64,000 nucleotides of DNA from positions 1 to 64,000 of the forward strand of contig CAJOFA010000004.1 in assembly GCA_905233985.1 (NCBI GenBank), read 5' to 3'. The number at the start of each line of letters is the position of its first letter. The stretch's first letter is position 1. Below are positions 24,355 to 33,627 of this stretch, one piece after another. The translations under genes were made by a program, and so were the position numbers. This DNA is from an uncultured Prevotella sp. (GTDB lineage: Bacteria; Bacteroidota; Bacteroidia; Bacteroidales; Bacteroidaceae). The notes under the pieces were generated by a model. That model ran no database searches, was not told the DNA's origin, and saw nothing but the letters and a program-made list of their open reading frames with translations.

Positions 24355-25440
24355 ATGAGAAAGAAAAGTTTCATGTTGCGTACACTGGCAGCAGGCCTGG
24401 CAGTGTTCAGCAGTGTTGCCGCTATGGGGCAACAGACGGAGCAGCAGGGAGGACCTGACTGGCTTCAGGATGTGGCGGACCGTATTCAGTTGCATGGTTA
24501 TGCACAGGGTGGCTTCAACTACACCCACACCGACGATGCGGACGTAAACGCCTTCGAACTCAAACGTACCCTCTTCTGGGTCAATGCCCAAATCACCGAC
24601 CGCGTGTCATTCTTGTTTATGCACGACTTCAGCAGCGTAGTACAAGAATATTACATGGACTATCGGTTCTCCAACAACAAGGCCTTGACCGTTCGCCTAG
24701 GACAATTCAAGAACGGCCTCTCCTACGAAAATCCTCTCTCACCGACCTCCATGGAGGCTATCGACGTCTATTCTGAGGGCGTCACCTATCTGACGGGCTG
24801 CGGCAGCGACCCCCTGATTGGCGTGCAGTATGGCCGTGACCTCGGTATGGCCGTGTTTGGTGAGACCAACAACGGAAAATTCCGTTATGAGGTGGATATT
24901 ATGAATGGCCAAGCCATCAACAAAAAAGACAATAATCCTGAAAAGGACTTCATCGGACGTCTGGAATACCGTCCTGTCAAGGGGCTAAACCTCGTGGCTA
25001 CGGGACAGATAGGTCGCGGACACGCCATCAAGGAGTCGCCCTACGTTCCTGATATAGCAGTTGGCGAGAATTACAAGCGCAACCGCTGGACCGTAGGCTT
25101 CGACTACAAGTCGGCAGCGTTCAACGTACATGGTGAATACTTGGAAGGTAAAGATAAAAATACCACCAGCCGTGGTGCTTATGTGACGGGTAGTGTGCCC
25201 GTTGCCAAGGGTGTGGAGCTCGTAGGCTCCTACGATTACTTCAACTTCAATACCGACCTCGGCTACGACCAGCACAAGGCCATTGCCGGCATACAGTGGT
25301 GGTTCTTCAAGAAGAACCGTTTCCAGCTGCAGTATGTCTATAAGAGCGCCGGTATAGCAGGCGGACAGTTCCAGAAGAACGCCTCTCACGCCATCATGGC
25401 ACAGATGCAGGTGCGTATCGACTGGGCCAAGAAGAAATAA
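24355..25440 (+). CDS. Phosphate-selective porin O/P-like outer-membrane protein
   Basis: A 361-aa beta-barrel with a signal peptide (about 1-25, ending in AAMGQ). Its first strand has IQLHGYAQGGFNY and the body alternates aromatic strands (FNVHGEYLEGKDK, RFQLQYVYKSAG). These match the OprO/OprP-type porins of Bacteroidetes. The last residues are KKK rather than the usual terminal aromatic residue. It shares a promoter with the symporter 14 bases downstream, suggesting that porin and symporter move the same solute across outer and inner membranes. Confidence 0.82.
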   Translation: MRKKSFMLRTLAAGLAVFSSVAAMGQQTEQQGGPDWLQDVADRIQLHGYAQGGFNYTHTDDADVNAFELKRTLFWVNAQITDRVSFLFMHDFSSVVQEYYMDYRFSNNKALTVRLGQFKNGLSYENPLSPTSMEAIDVYSEGVTYLTGCGSDPLIGVQYGRDLGMAVFGETNNGKFRYEVDIMNGQAINKKDNNPEKDFIGRLEYRPVKGLNLVATGQIGRGHAIKESPYVPDIAVGENYKRNRWTVGFDYKSAAFNVHGEYLEGKDKNTTSRGAYVTGSVPVAKGVELVGSYDYFNFNTDLGYDQHKAIAGIQWWFFKKNRFQLQYVYKSAGIAGGQFQKNASHAIMAQMQVRIDWAKKK

Positions 25441-25454
25441 AAAAACAGAACATC

Positions 25455-26984
25455 ATGATTATAAAAGTAACATTGACAATCATCTTCCTGGCCGTGATGA
25501 TTGGCGTGGGAGTGTACTCACGCAAGCAGGCCAGAAGTGTTGACGGCTTTGTGCTGGGCGGTCGTGCCGTAGGCCCGTGGCTGACGGCTTTCGCCTTCGG
25601 CACCAGCTATTTCTCGGCTGTGGTTTTCGTGGGCTATGCCGGACAGTTCGGTTGGAAGTACGGTCTCTCCTCCGCATGGATTGGCATCGGAAACGCCATC
25701 ATCGGTTCACTCCTCGCCTGGATTATCCTGGGCCGTCGTACGAAGCTGATGACCCAGCACATAGAGTCGCGCACGATGCCCGACTTCTTCGGTACCCGTT
25801 TCAGCGATCAGGGACTGCGTGTGGCAGCCTCCATCATCGCCTTCGTGTTCCTCATTCCCTACACCGCAGGCGTCTATAGCGGCATCTCGCGTCTTTTCGA
25901 GATGGGTTTTGACATCCCCTACGAGTATTGCGTCATTATCATGTCCATCCTCACCGCCGTCTATGTCATCATTGGCGGCTATAAGGCTACGGCCATGAAC
26001 GACTTCATACAGGGCATCATCATGCTCTTTGGCATTGTGGCAGTCATCGCCGCCGTGCTCAACGCCCAGGGTGGTCTGACTGCCGCCGTCGCCAAACTCG
26101 CCGAGCTGCCTGCCGATGGCGCAACCGAGCCTGGCAGCGGCATGTTCGCGACGTGGCTTGGCCCTGACCCCTGGGGACTCCTCGGCGTTGTCATCCTGAC
26201 ATCGCTGGGCACCATGGGTCTGCCCCAGATGGTGGGTAAGTTCTACAGCATCACCGACGAGAGTGCCATCAAGCGCGGCACCGTCATCTCCACCATCTTC
26301 GCCTTCATCGTCGCTGGTGGCTGTTACTTCCTCGGTGGTTTCGGCCGTCTCTACGACCCCGTTATCAACGAGGCCACAGGCAAGATAGCCTTCGACTCCA
26401 TCGTGCCTGCCATGCTTGTCACGCTGCCTGACGCCCTCATCGCCCTCGTGGTGCTGTTAGTACTCTCAGCCTCTATGTCCACGCTGGCTTCGCTGGTGCT
26501 CACCTCCAGCTCCACCATGACGCTCGACCTTATCTATCGCGACAAGAAGTCGCTGCCTGGAGAGGTTGAGGAGGGTACCATCGACGACATCGTCTCCGAG
26601 AAGATAGAGCGCCGTAAGGTAGTGGTGATGCGCGTGCTCATCATGTTCTTCATCGTCATCTCGCTGCTCATCGCCCTCAATCCCCCGACGTTCATCGCCC
26701 AGCTCATGGGAATCTCGTGGGGTGCACTGGCTGGGGCCTTCCTGGCTCCGTTCATGCTGGGTCTCTACTGGCGTGGTGTCACCACAGCCAGCGTCTGGGC
26801 CTGCTTCGTGTGGGGTGTCGGCTTTACGGTCATCAACATGCTGTTGGGCAACCCCGTCAATCCCATCAACTGTGGTGCCATCGCCATGGTTGGCGGCTTC
26901 CCTGTCGTCTTCCTGGTCAGCCTGCTGACGAAGAAACTGCCCAAGCAGACCGTTGACAGCATCTTCGCCTGCTACAACAAGTAA
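25455..26984 (+). CDS. Sodium:solute symporter (SSS family)
   Basis: A 509-aa protein with about 13 transmembrane helices. Typical SSS motifs are VDGFVLGGRAVGPWLTAFA near the start, the helix with FGTSYFSAVVFVGYAGQFGW, and SASMSTLASLVLTSSSTM (about 335-352), which carries the Na+ ligands. The closest look is to the PutP/PanF branch; the substrate is not predictable from motifs. Second gene of the porin operon. Confidence 0.88.
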   Translation: MIIKVTLTIIFLAVMIGVGVYSRKQARSVDGFVLGGRAVGPWLTAFAFGTSYFSAVVFVGYAGQFGWKYGLSSAWIGIGNAIIGSLLAWIILGRRTKLMTQHIESRTMPDFFGTRFSDQGLRVAASIIAFVFLIPYTAGVYSGISRLFEMGFDIPYEYCVIIMSILTAVYVIIGGYKATAMNDFIQGIIMLFGIVAVIAAVLNAQGGLTAAVAKLAELPADGATEPGSGMFATWLGPDPWGLLGVVILTSLGTMGLPQMVGKFYSITDESAIKRGTVISTIFAFIVAGGCYFLGGFGRLYDPVINEATGKIAFDSIVPAMLVTLPDALIALVVLLVLSASMSTLASLVLTSSSTMTLDLIYRDKKSLPGEVEEGTIDDIVSEKIERRKVVVMRVLIMFFIVISLLIALNPPTFIAQLMGISWGALAGAFLAPFMLGLYWRGVTTASVWACFVWGVGFTVINMLLGNPVNPINCGAIAMVGGFPVVFLVSLLTKKLPKQTVDSIFACYNK

Positions 26985-26999
26985 AGGCACTTGTTTCCC

Positions 27000-27068
27000 T
27001 CGCGCAGAGCCGCGGAGTTTCACGGAGTTTATTATATTCTCTGCGTCCCACTCTGCGCCTCTGCGCGA
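27000..27068. repeat. Dispersed CGCAGAG/CTCTGCG palindromic repeat
   Basis: The left arm starts TCGCGCAGAG and the right arm ends CTCTGCGCGA; each arm is built from three degenerate CGCAGAG-type units around an AT-rich centre (ATTATATT). It matches the partial element at 1-69. It follows the symporter stop by 15 bases and could fold in RNA as a long imperfect hairpin. Confidence 0.75.
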
Positions 27069-27136
27069 ATAAATATTATCTGCGAGCGCAAGAAAGCGGC
27101 AAGGCCGAGCGTTACGAAAAGATAAACGAATGACAA

Positions 27137-27155
27137 TGGGATGCCCTTTATCCCA
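27137..27155 (-). terminator. Weak hairpin beyond the Tyr/Gly-repeat gene
   Basis: TGGGAT and ATCCCA pair around GCCCTTT, 25 bases past the minus-strand gene end. No strong U-tract, so the call is tentative. Confidence 0.3.
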
Positions 27156-27178
27156 TAAATGGAATACGACCCATCATA

Positions 27179-27673
27179 TTACCTGCCGTAGCTCGAACCG
27201 ATGCTATTTCCGTAGGCATCATAATAAGTTGTGGTAGTTCCACCACCATAGTTGGAACGCGTTGTTGAAGAACCGATGTTGCCTCCGTACTGGTCATAGT
27301 AATTTGTGGTCGTACCTCCGCCATAGTTAGAGCGTGTTGTTGAAGAGCCGATATTCCCTCCATTCTGATCATAGTAATTCGTGGTGTACCCACCGCCATA
27401 GTTGGAGAGTGTTGTTGAAGAGCCAGTACTGCCACCGTATTGGTTGTAGTAGTTCGTTGTCGATCCTCCATTGTAGTCTGAACGAGTCGTGGCACTACCT
27501 GCGTTACCACCATACTGGTTGTAGTAATTAGTGGTGTAGCCACCTCCATTGTTAGAGCGCGTTGTAGAAGATCCGATACTGCCACCATACTGGTTGTAAT
27601 AGTTGGTGTTGTACTGAGCATTTACTGCAATGGCAAATACGACAGCCATCAGTGTCATTATTAACTTTTTCAT
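27179..27673 (-). CDS. Secreted Tyr/Gly/Ser tandem-repeat protein
   Basis: After a signal peptide (MKKLIMTLMAVVFAIAVNA) the 164-aa protein consists of six copies of a 25-residue unit, pattern TTNYYNQYGGSIGSSTTRSN plus a Gly-rich link, with the last copy shortened. At DNA level this is a 75-bp tandem array. Tyr-Tyr and Gly-Gly-rich repeats of this kind suggest an elongated or aggregating surface or periplasmic protein. I know no family for it. The upstream TPR gene lies 27 bases before on the same strand, and the two are probably cotranscribed. Confidence 0.8.
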   Translation of the reverse strand: MKKLIMTLMAVVFAIAVNAQYNTNYYNQYGGSIGSSTTRSNNGGGYTTNYYNQYGGNAGSATTRSDYNGGSTTNYYNQYGGSTGSSTTLSNYGGGYTTNYYDQNGGNIGSSTTRSNYGGGTTTNYYDQYGGNIGSSTTRSNYGGGTTTTYYDAYGNSIGSSYGR

Positions 27674-27700
27674 AATTATTCCTTTCTTTATCATTAGCAA

Positions 27701-28126
27701 TTATTCCCTCTTTTTCAATTCCTCCAAGGCCTTTTCTGCCAGCTTCGAGCCTAACTCTACGCCCTTTTTGTAGTCCTTTTTCGCCTGCCTGACGTTACCG
27801 AGGCGCTCGTTGGAATAGCCACGCACATAATACAAGTCACAATTGTAGTAGTGAGTTTCCAATGCTTTGTCCGTGTAGTAGATGGCATAGCTCCAATCAT
27901 CAGCACCAAAAGCCTCAATAGCCGCATTTGCATACATATAGAACAACTCTTTTCGCTGCTCCATAGTCTTTTGCAGCAATGCCATTTCCATTTCCATCAA
28001 GTCCGTGTCGTAAATGTCCCTCGTCGGTAACTTAACATACTGGTCATAAGCATAAACCTGCGCCCTTCCTGTCAGGGCCATAGTGCACATCAGCACCAAA
28101 AGAATAATACCTCTTTTCATAATCAT
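27701..28126 (-). CDS. Small exported TPR-like protein (141 aa)
   Basis: A signal peptide (IILLVLMCTMALTGRA) leads to a helical protein with one or two tetratricopeptide-like repeats (WSYAIYYTDKALETHYYNC, YYVRGYSNERLGNVRQAKKD). It is the upstream partner of the Tyr/Gly-repeat gene. TPR domains bind peptides, so it could handle the repeat protein during export; this is inference from position. Confidence 0.7.
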   Translation of the reverse strand: MIMKRGIILLVLMCTMALTGRAQVYAYDQYVKLPTRDIYDTDLMEMEMALLQKTMEQRKELFYMYANAAIEAFGADDWSYAIYYTDKALETHYYNCDLYYVRGYSNERLGNVRQAKKDYKKGVELGSKLAEKALEELKKRE

Positions 28127-28293
28127 TTTGTTTTGTTAAGTTAAACTTCTTTTTATTTGTAAAATTACGTATTCTTGTTCATTTGCCCAAGCAGAATCAC
28201 TTTCACAACCTTGTTTTTGACTCTTTTTCGGGCTTTCTTCGTCTTTTTATACCAAAAAGAAAGAAAAGGTAACCAGATTTTTCAGAAAATTTG

Positions 28294-28301
28294 TAATTTT
28301 G
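28294..28301 (+). promoter_or_regulatory. -7 promoter element of the CHAT operon
   Basis: TAATTTTG matches TAnnTTTG and is followed by GCAG. It lies 33 bases before the start of a 32-aa peptide; no clear -33 element. Confidence 0.5.
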
Positions 28302-28333
28302 CAGAAAAATTCTACTATTATAATAATGAAGGT

Positions 28334-28432
28334 ATGCGAACTAGTATAAACACTATCAAATTTGTAGCGTTACTATCTTTAGTCTTTTTGTTGCTAACAT
28401 ATATAGTTTTTACCGCTAACAATCCCATTTGA
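28334..28432 (+). CDS. Small single-helix membrane peptide (32 aa)
   Basis: MRTSINTIKFVALLSLVFLL continues to a short polar tail (NNPI), forming one transmembrane helix. It lies 29 bases before the first CHAT gene and directly after a -7 element, so it should be the first gene of that operon. I do not recognise a family. An alternative seven-codon frame starts at 28326. Confidence 0.5.
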   Translation: MRTSINTIKFVALLSLVFLLLTYIVFTANNPI

Positions 28433-28461
28433 ATCGGTTTAATTTCCATAAGTGAAACGAC

Positions 28462-31400
28462 ATGAGAAAGATTGTACTTTTATTTCTGTTTTTGATTTGT
28501 AGAATATATCTTAGTGCACAAGTTTTTGACCAAGCAATTATAAATATTCTTCAAACTTGTATTCAACAAAAACAGTATGAAAAAGCTGATTCCATTATTA
28601 ATTCCTTCCGAGACAAGGATTTACCAGAAAACTCTGTTTTTTGGCTTAACTTAATCCATAGTGATGTAGGTGTAAGTAGGTATAGACAATCACACGATGC
28701 TAATATATATTTACCATACGTACAATCAGGCATTGACGCATTTAAATACTTGTCTCAACACATAAATAAAGAGAATGCGTCTAACTCACTTGATTTATGG
28801 TCCTTCTTATTTTATTGGAGTGATATTTTTAGTCAATTAGATAACAAAATAATAGATTCTCTTTCTGTCTTTTCAAATAAATATTACAATGATTATGAGC
28901 GAAGAGATCATGTTTTATACTATTTAGTCCAGCGAAAAATATATAAATACTATTTTGACAAAAAGGAATGGAATAAGTGTATTAATGTCATGTCTCAGGT
29001 TGAAAATGGGATAAGCGGAAATTGTTCTGCTATTGAGCAAATAGCATATTCTCGTTTTGACATAGGTCAAGCGTACATGAACATGAAGGATTTCGATTCT
29101 TCAGAGAAATGGTTTGTTTCTTCATATTCGGCTTTTTCTAAGATCAGGAATAAAGATGATAACCAAACGTATGCATGTTTACTTCTTCTTTCAAAGATAT
29201 ATTTTGAACATATTAGAAACTTTGCAAAAGCATACCAATTCTCATTAGAAGCAGAGAGAGTTAACAAAAAATTATTTGGTGAAGCCTCAAAAGCGCACAT
29301 TGCCTCTTTGGATTTTCTTGCATATTCCGAACTCAGTCTTGGTAACAATCAAAAAGGTATTGAACATCTGATGAAAATCGAAACGCTTTTACAAAAAACA
29401 CTTGATATAAATGAAGATGAAAAGCAAAATTATTATTACAAGCTAAAACTTGCATATCAACGATTGAATATTAGCAATGACATTGTATTACACGATACTA
29501 TTATTACTGAAAACGCCTTGCTATATAAAGCAACTAATGCTTATACTCATGGTAATTCTACAGAAGCGATAGAGCGATTTACACATTTATTAAAACTGTA
29601 TGAAGATAATTTCCTGTCTGTTGAAATTGCCAACTACATTTATGTAGTGGAATCGTTATCTAGTGCACTAATTTCAGAAGGATATTATAACCAAGCAGAT
29701 AGTCTATTAAACAAAGCCATCAAAACTATTCAGGATAATAGCATAGATTCACCGCAAATACGAGGAATATACGAAGCTAAAGGTCTTTTGTATTATACTA
29801 TTAATAATGTGGACATGGCTCTTTACTGGTATAATCAAGCGAAAAACATGTATATGGTAGAGGAAGAAAGAAACTTACAATATGGTATGCTTATTTCAAA
29901 TCTAGCAATGTGCGAAATGGCCAAGGAAAATTATTCTTATGCAAAAATTCTTTCTGAAGAAGCATATGAAATATGTGTTCAGTTTTATGGTGATAATGCA
30001 GAAAATACTAATGACAGACTTTTAATACTGAATAATTTGGCCACAATTAATATTAAGATGCAAGATTTCTCAAAAGGCAAAGAACTTTATGAAGAAGTTG
30101 TTAAAAGTTGTGTGTCAAATCAACATGAAGCGACAAAAGCACTTGCATTGTTGAACTTATCAGAAATCTATCTGTTATTTGAGCAAGATTACAAAAAAGC
30201 AGAAGAGAGTCTTCTCCAAGTTCAGGTTTTGGACGCATCCTCATATGTAAAAGACATGGCTGAATTCGATTTGCATTTCCTTCATTGTATAACCCATAGC
30301 AATAATGCTATAGCAGAAATAGCCCAATACAATGAATCTATTAAAAACCATATAGCAAACATTTTCTCGTACTTTTCTGAAACGGAACGTGAAGATTATT
30401 GGACGCAGAAATCACAAGCATTGGTATTTCTGAATAATCTGGCATTATCGATTTTTGATGATAATCAAGTTAAAACAATGGCATTTGACAATGCATTGCT
30501 CACAAAAAACATGCTTCTTAACTCTAGTAGATTGTTGGGGTATATAGTAAAGAATAGTGCTGATGAGACCAAAGAGATGTATTCATATATGCAAACACTT
30601 AAAAACACATTATCCAAGAAAGAAACGCCAAATGATTCAATTAGTACATATATAGAAAAGATTAGTCTATTGGAAAAACAAATAGTTTCCTCAATTCCTG
30701 ATTTTGGAAATAGATTAAGGACTCTATTCAAATCATGTAAAGATGTACAAAGGATGCTTTCTGATAACGAGATTGCTATTGAGTTCATTTTTCTTCCTCA
30801 AATAAAGACCCCTTTCGAAGAGTCAGGATTATCGTATGGTGCTCTGTTGCTGACAAAAGGAGATACCATCCCTAGACTTATACAGCTTTGTTCAGAAAAC
30901 GATTTGAAAGATTTAATAAATACGTACACTACTATGGGGCAGATTGGTATAGACAGCCTGTACGCCTTTTCAAACATAAAACTATTTCATATGGTATGGA
31001 AAAATTTAGAACCTTACATTCCTATAGGGGCCACTGTGTATTATTCTCCAACAGGACATATAAGCAATATTAATTTATCTGCCATATCGAATGGACATAA
31101 CCGCTTAGCTGAAGTTTATTGTTTTCATGAGGTTTCAACTACGGCATTAATTGGTGAAATTAAACAGAGTTCTGGAATCAATTACAAAAATGCCGTAATA
31201 TATGGAGATATCAACTATTATGAAGACGTTGATTTAATGGCAGATAAGGCAAAAGCATATACATTTTATTCTTCAGGAGAAGTATTAACAACGCGATTCT
31301 TAAGTCGTGGATCATGGGATTTGCTTCCTGAAACAAAAGAGGAAGTGACGTTTATTGGTGAATTATTGAAAGCCAATAGTTTAGATGTGCATGTGTTAAC

Positions 31401-31965
31401 ACAGAATGATGCAAATGAAGAATCGATTAAAGCATTTGATTCCAATGCTCCCGAACTCATACATATAGCCACTCATGGATTCTATTTCTCGCCCGAAGAG
31501 GATGTTTCATCAAGTTTCTTTAATTACCTACACAGTTACACCCAAAAAGACTATTCAATGCATTATAGTGGGCTTCTATTTGCTGGTGGCAACAATGTAT
31601 GGACAGGAAAAGAAGTTGCAGAAGGTGTTGAAGATGGCATACTAACAGCCGATGAAATCTCTCGACTTGATTTAAGTGATAATAAACTTATCGTTTTATC
31701 TGCTTGCGATACAGGGTTAGGTGATATAGACAATGTAGATGGAGTTTTCGGACTGCAACGTGGCTTGAAGAGAGCAGGCGTAAAAACAATACTAATGTCT
31801 TTGTGGAAAGTACCTGATAAAGAAACGAAAGAACTTATGGAAACATTTTATAAAGAGCTGTTATCTGGCAAAACACCTCTTCAATCTTTAAAACTAGCTC
31901 AGGAACATTTGAAGAATGAAGGAAAATCCCCATATTACTGGGCGGGTTTCATATTGTTAGATTAG
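28462..31965 (+). CDS. Exported TPR-CHAT protease
   Basis: This 1167-aa protein has a signal peptide (about 1-19, LLFLFLICRIYLSAQ), about 700 residues of TPR-type helical repeats, and a C-terminal CHAT (caspase-like, clan CD) peptidase domain (about 780-1167). The dyad is intact: His1005 in HIATHGFYF and Cys1082 in LSACDTGLGD; the block GVFGLQRGLKRAGVKTILMS and terminal YYWAGFILLD are CHAT hallmarks. Known CHAT proteases act as effectors activated by partner binding, but most are cytoplasmic; this one appears exported. It is very AT-rich compared with the core genes. A second CHAT gene follows after 32 bases. Confidence 0.88.
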   Translation: MRKIVLLFLFLICRIYLSAQVFDQAIINILQTCIQQKQYEKADSIINSFRDKDLPENSVFWLNLIHSDVGVSRYRQSHDANIYLPYVQSGIDAFKYLSQHINKENASNSLDLWSFLFYWSDIFSQLDNKIIDSLSVFSNKYYNDYERRDHVLYYLVQRKIYKYYFDKKEWNKCINVMSQVENGISGNCSAIEQIAYSRFDIGQAYMNMKDFDSSEKWFVSSYSAFSKIRNKDDNQTYACLLLLSKIYFEHIRNFAKAYQFSLEAERVNKKLFGEASKAHIASLDFLAYSELSLGNNQKGIEHLMKIETLLQKTLDINEDEKQNYYYKLKLAYQRLNISNDIVLHDTIITENALLYKATNAYTHGNSTEAIERFTHLLKLYEDNFLSVEIANYIYVVESLSSALISEGYYNQADSLLNKAIKTIQDNSIDSPQIRGIYEAKGLLYYTINNVDMALYWYNQAKNMYMVEEERNLQYGMLISNLAMCEMAKENYSYAKILSEEAYEICVQFYGDNAENTNDRLLILNNLATINIKMQDFSKGKELYEEVVKSCVSNQHEATKALALLNLSEIYLLFEQDYKKAEESLLQVQVLDASSYVKDMAEFDLHFLHCITHSNNAIAEIAQYNESIKNHIANIFSYFSETEREDYWTQKSQALVFLNNLALSIFDDNQVKTMAFDNALLTKNMLLNSSRLLGYIVKNSADETKEMYSYMQTLKNTLSKKETPNDSISTYIEKISLLEKQIVSSIPDFGNRLRTLFKSCKDVQRMLSDNEIAIEFIFLPQIKTPFEESGLSYGALLLTKGDTIPRLIQLCSENDLKDLINTYTTMGQIGIDSLYAFSNIKLFHMVWKNLEPYIPIGATVYYSPTGHISNINLSAISNGHNRLAEVYCFHEVSTTALIGEIKQSSGINYKNAVIYGDINYYEDVDLMADKAKAYTFYSSGEVLTTRFLSRGSWDLLPETKEEVTFIGELLKANSLDVHVLTQNDANEESIKAFDSNAPELIHIATHGFYFSPEEDVSSSFFNYLHSYTQKDYSMHYSGLLFAGGNNVWTGKEVAEGVEDGILTADEISRLDLSDNKLIVLSACDTGLGDIDNVDGVFGLQRGLKRAGVKTILMSLWKVPDKETKELMETFYKELLSGKTPLQSLKLAQEHLKNEGKSPYYWAGFILLD

Positions 31966-31997
31966 CATTGTTTCGTGCAAAAACAAAAAAATAAAAA

Positions 31998-33590
31998 ATG
32001 ACTATGACTATTATAAATAATCAAATGAGACCTATTTTTTTATTTGTGTTTTTTATTATCTTCAGCCAATCATGTCTTGCTCAAAACGACGAGTGGGAAA
32101 AGGCTCTCGAAGAATTAAAATTATCAAAATATTACGTTGACAATAAAGAATTTGCATCGGCTACAATTCATATAGAATCTTCCGTTGAAATTATAAAACA
32201 AAAAATGATGTATTTGTCCCAGTATTATTCATACAAAGAGAAATACATGATGTGGCAACAAATGAGTAAAATATTTCATGACATATATCCAAGTGTAATT
32301 TCATTAAGCCCTACTAAGAATAGCATTGAAGAACTTTATAACACGATTCTTTTTAGTAAAAATTTCATGATACCAGGCTGTAAAGATATGTCAACATCGT
32401 ATGATTGGAAATTAATTGAAAAACGTTTAACAGGCAATGATGTTGCCATTGAATTTCTTGATGTGGACAATTTTTTTATTTCCGACACGACAAATACGAT
32501 AATTTATGCTTTAATAATAAGAAAGGGACAAAGTCCTAAGATGCTTAAATTATTTGATTATTATGAATTTGTTGACGCATTTACCAATAGGAGAAATACG
32601 GCAAGAAAAGTCTTGGGAGAGATGATTTGGACTCCCATCATCAAGGATATTGGAAATATAAATAACATTTATTTTTCTCCTACAAATATTTTTGAACAGA
32701 TTCCTATTGAATATTTACCTGTTGATGAATGGAAGTCTATCTCAGACAAATATAATTTATATCGATTATCTTCTACTAATATGCTCACTCTTAACCCACC
32801 TAAACGAATTTATAAAAAAGCAGTTTTATATGGGGGATTAAACTACGAAGGAATGGAAAATTATGGCCGAAATCATAATACGAACATACGAAGTGGATTT
32901 GATTATTTGAATAATACAAAGGAAGAAATTGATACGATTTGCGGTATCATGCAAGAGAAGGATATAAAATTTAAAGCTTTTACTGGAACAAAGGGAACAG
33001 AAACATCATTAAAAGAAATATCAAAACAAGAATTCGACATTCTACACATAGCAACTCATGGTATGTACGTTAAATCCGAACAAGCAGATTCAATTGCAAA
33101 ACTTTTAAATATCAATTTTCTACATCCGAATTCTAATGACAATACTATAGATGAAGATAGTGTACTTATGCGTTCATTTTTAGTTATGGCAGGAGGAAAT
33201 CGTCTTATCTATCGACAAAGCACCACACATGACGAAAACGATGGTCTGTTAACCGCAGCGGAAATTGCCCTTTTAGAATTATCAGATGTTGATATTGTTA
33301 CACTATCAGCATGTGATAGTGGAATAGGAGAATGGAATACCGACGGTATTATTGGGCTGCAACGAGCATTTAAAAGAGCTGGTGTAAAGACTATTCTTAT
33401 GAGTTTTAGTAAAGTGGATGATGAAGCGACAAAAATCCTAATGATAGAGTTCTACAAAAATCTCATGGAAGGAAAAAGCAAATACCAATCTTTTAAAAAT
33501 GCTCAAAAATATCTTAGAGAAGTTGACAATGGGAAATATGAAGCTCCCGAATATTGGGAACCGTTTGTAATGTTAGATGGTTTAAATTGA
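31998..33590 (+). CDS. Second exported CHAT protease (short N-terminus)
   Basis: A 530-aa relative of the preceding protein. A signal peptide (about 10-29, IFLFVFFIIFSQSCLAQ) leads into a short helical region (about 30-110) in place of the long TPR array, then a CHAT domain with His354 in HIATHGMYV and Cys439 in LSACDSGIGEW. GIIGLQRAFKRAGVKTILMS and YWEPFVMLDG complete the signature. Both paralogues retain catalytic residues, so they may form a two-protease cascade or differ in specificity. Codon usage is equally AT-rich. Confidence 0.88.
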   Translation: MTMTIINNQMRPIFLFVFFIIFSQSCLAQNDEWEKALEELKLSKYYVDNKEFASATIHIESSVEIIKQKMMYLSQYYSYKEKYMMWQQMSKIFHDIYPSVISLSPTKNSIEELYNTILFSKNFMIPGCKDMSTSYDWKLIEKRLTGNDVAIEFLDVDNFFISDTTNTIIYALIIRKGQSPKMLKLFDYYEFVDAFTNRRNTARKVLGEMIWTPIIKDIGNINNIYFSPTNIFEQIPIEYLPVDEWKSISDKYNLYRLSSTNMLTLNPPKRIYKKAVLYGGLNYEGMENYGRNHNTNIRSGFDYLNNTKEEIDTICGIMQEKDIKFKAFTGTKGTETSLKEISKQEFDILHIATHGMYVKSEQADSIAKLLNINFLHPNSNDNTIDEDSVLMRSFLVMAGGNRLIYRQSTTHDENDGLLTAAEIALLELSDVDIVTLSACDSGIGEWNTDGIIGLQRAFKRAGVKTILMSFSKVDDEATKILMIEFYKNLMEGKSKYQSFKNAQKYLREVDNGKYEAPEYWEPFVMLDGLN

Positions 33591-33592
33591 AA

Positions 33593-33619
33593 CCTCGGAG
33601 CAGCAATTCTACTCCGAGG
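33593..33619. terminator. Hairpin between the convergent CHAT operon and small minus-strand gene
   Basis: CCTCGGAG (33593-33600) and CTCCGAGG (33612-33619) form an 8-bp stem 3 bases after the CHAT stop. Neither side has a long U-run, so it is a weak bidirectional terminator at best. Confidence 0.5.
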
Positions 33620-33627
33620 AAGGCGTA

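Noticed and set aside
27190..27612. CRISPR-like array (regular 75-bp units)
   Set aside because: The units are continuous coding repeats in one frame behind a signal peptide, without spacers or cas genes.
28462..33590. CHAT genes as part of a CRISPR type III-E (Craspase) system
   Set aside because: Both proteins have signal peptides, and no Cas7-11, Csx30 or repeat array is present.
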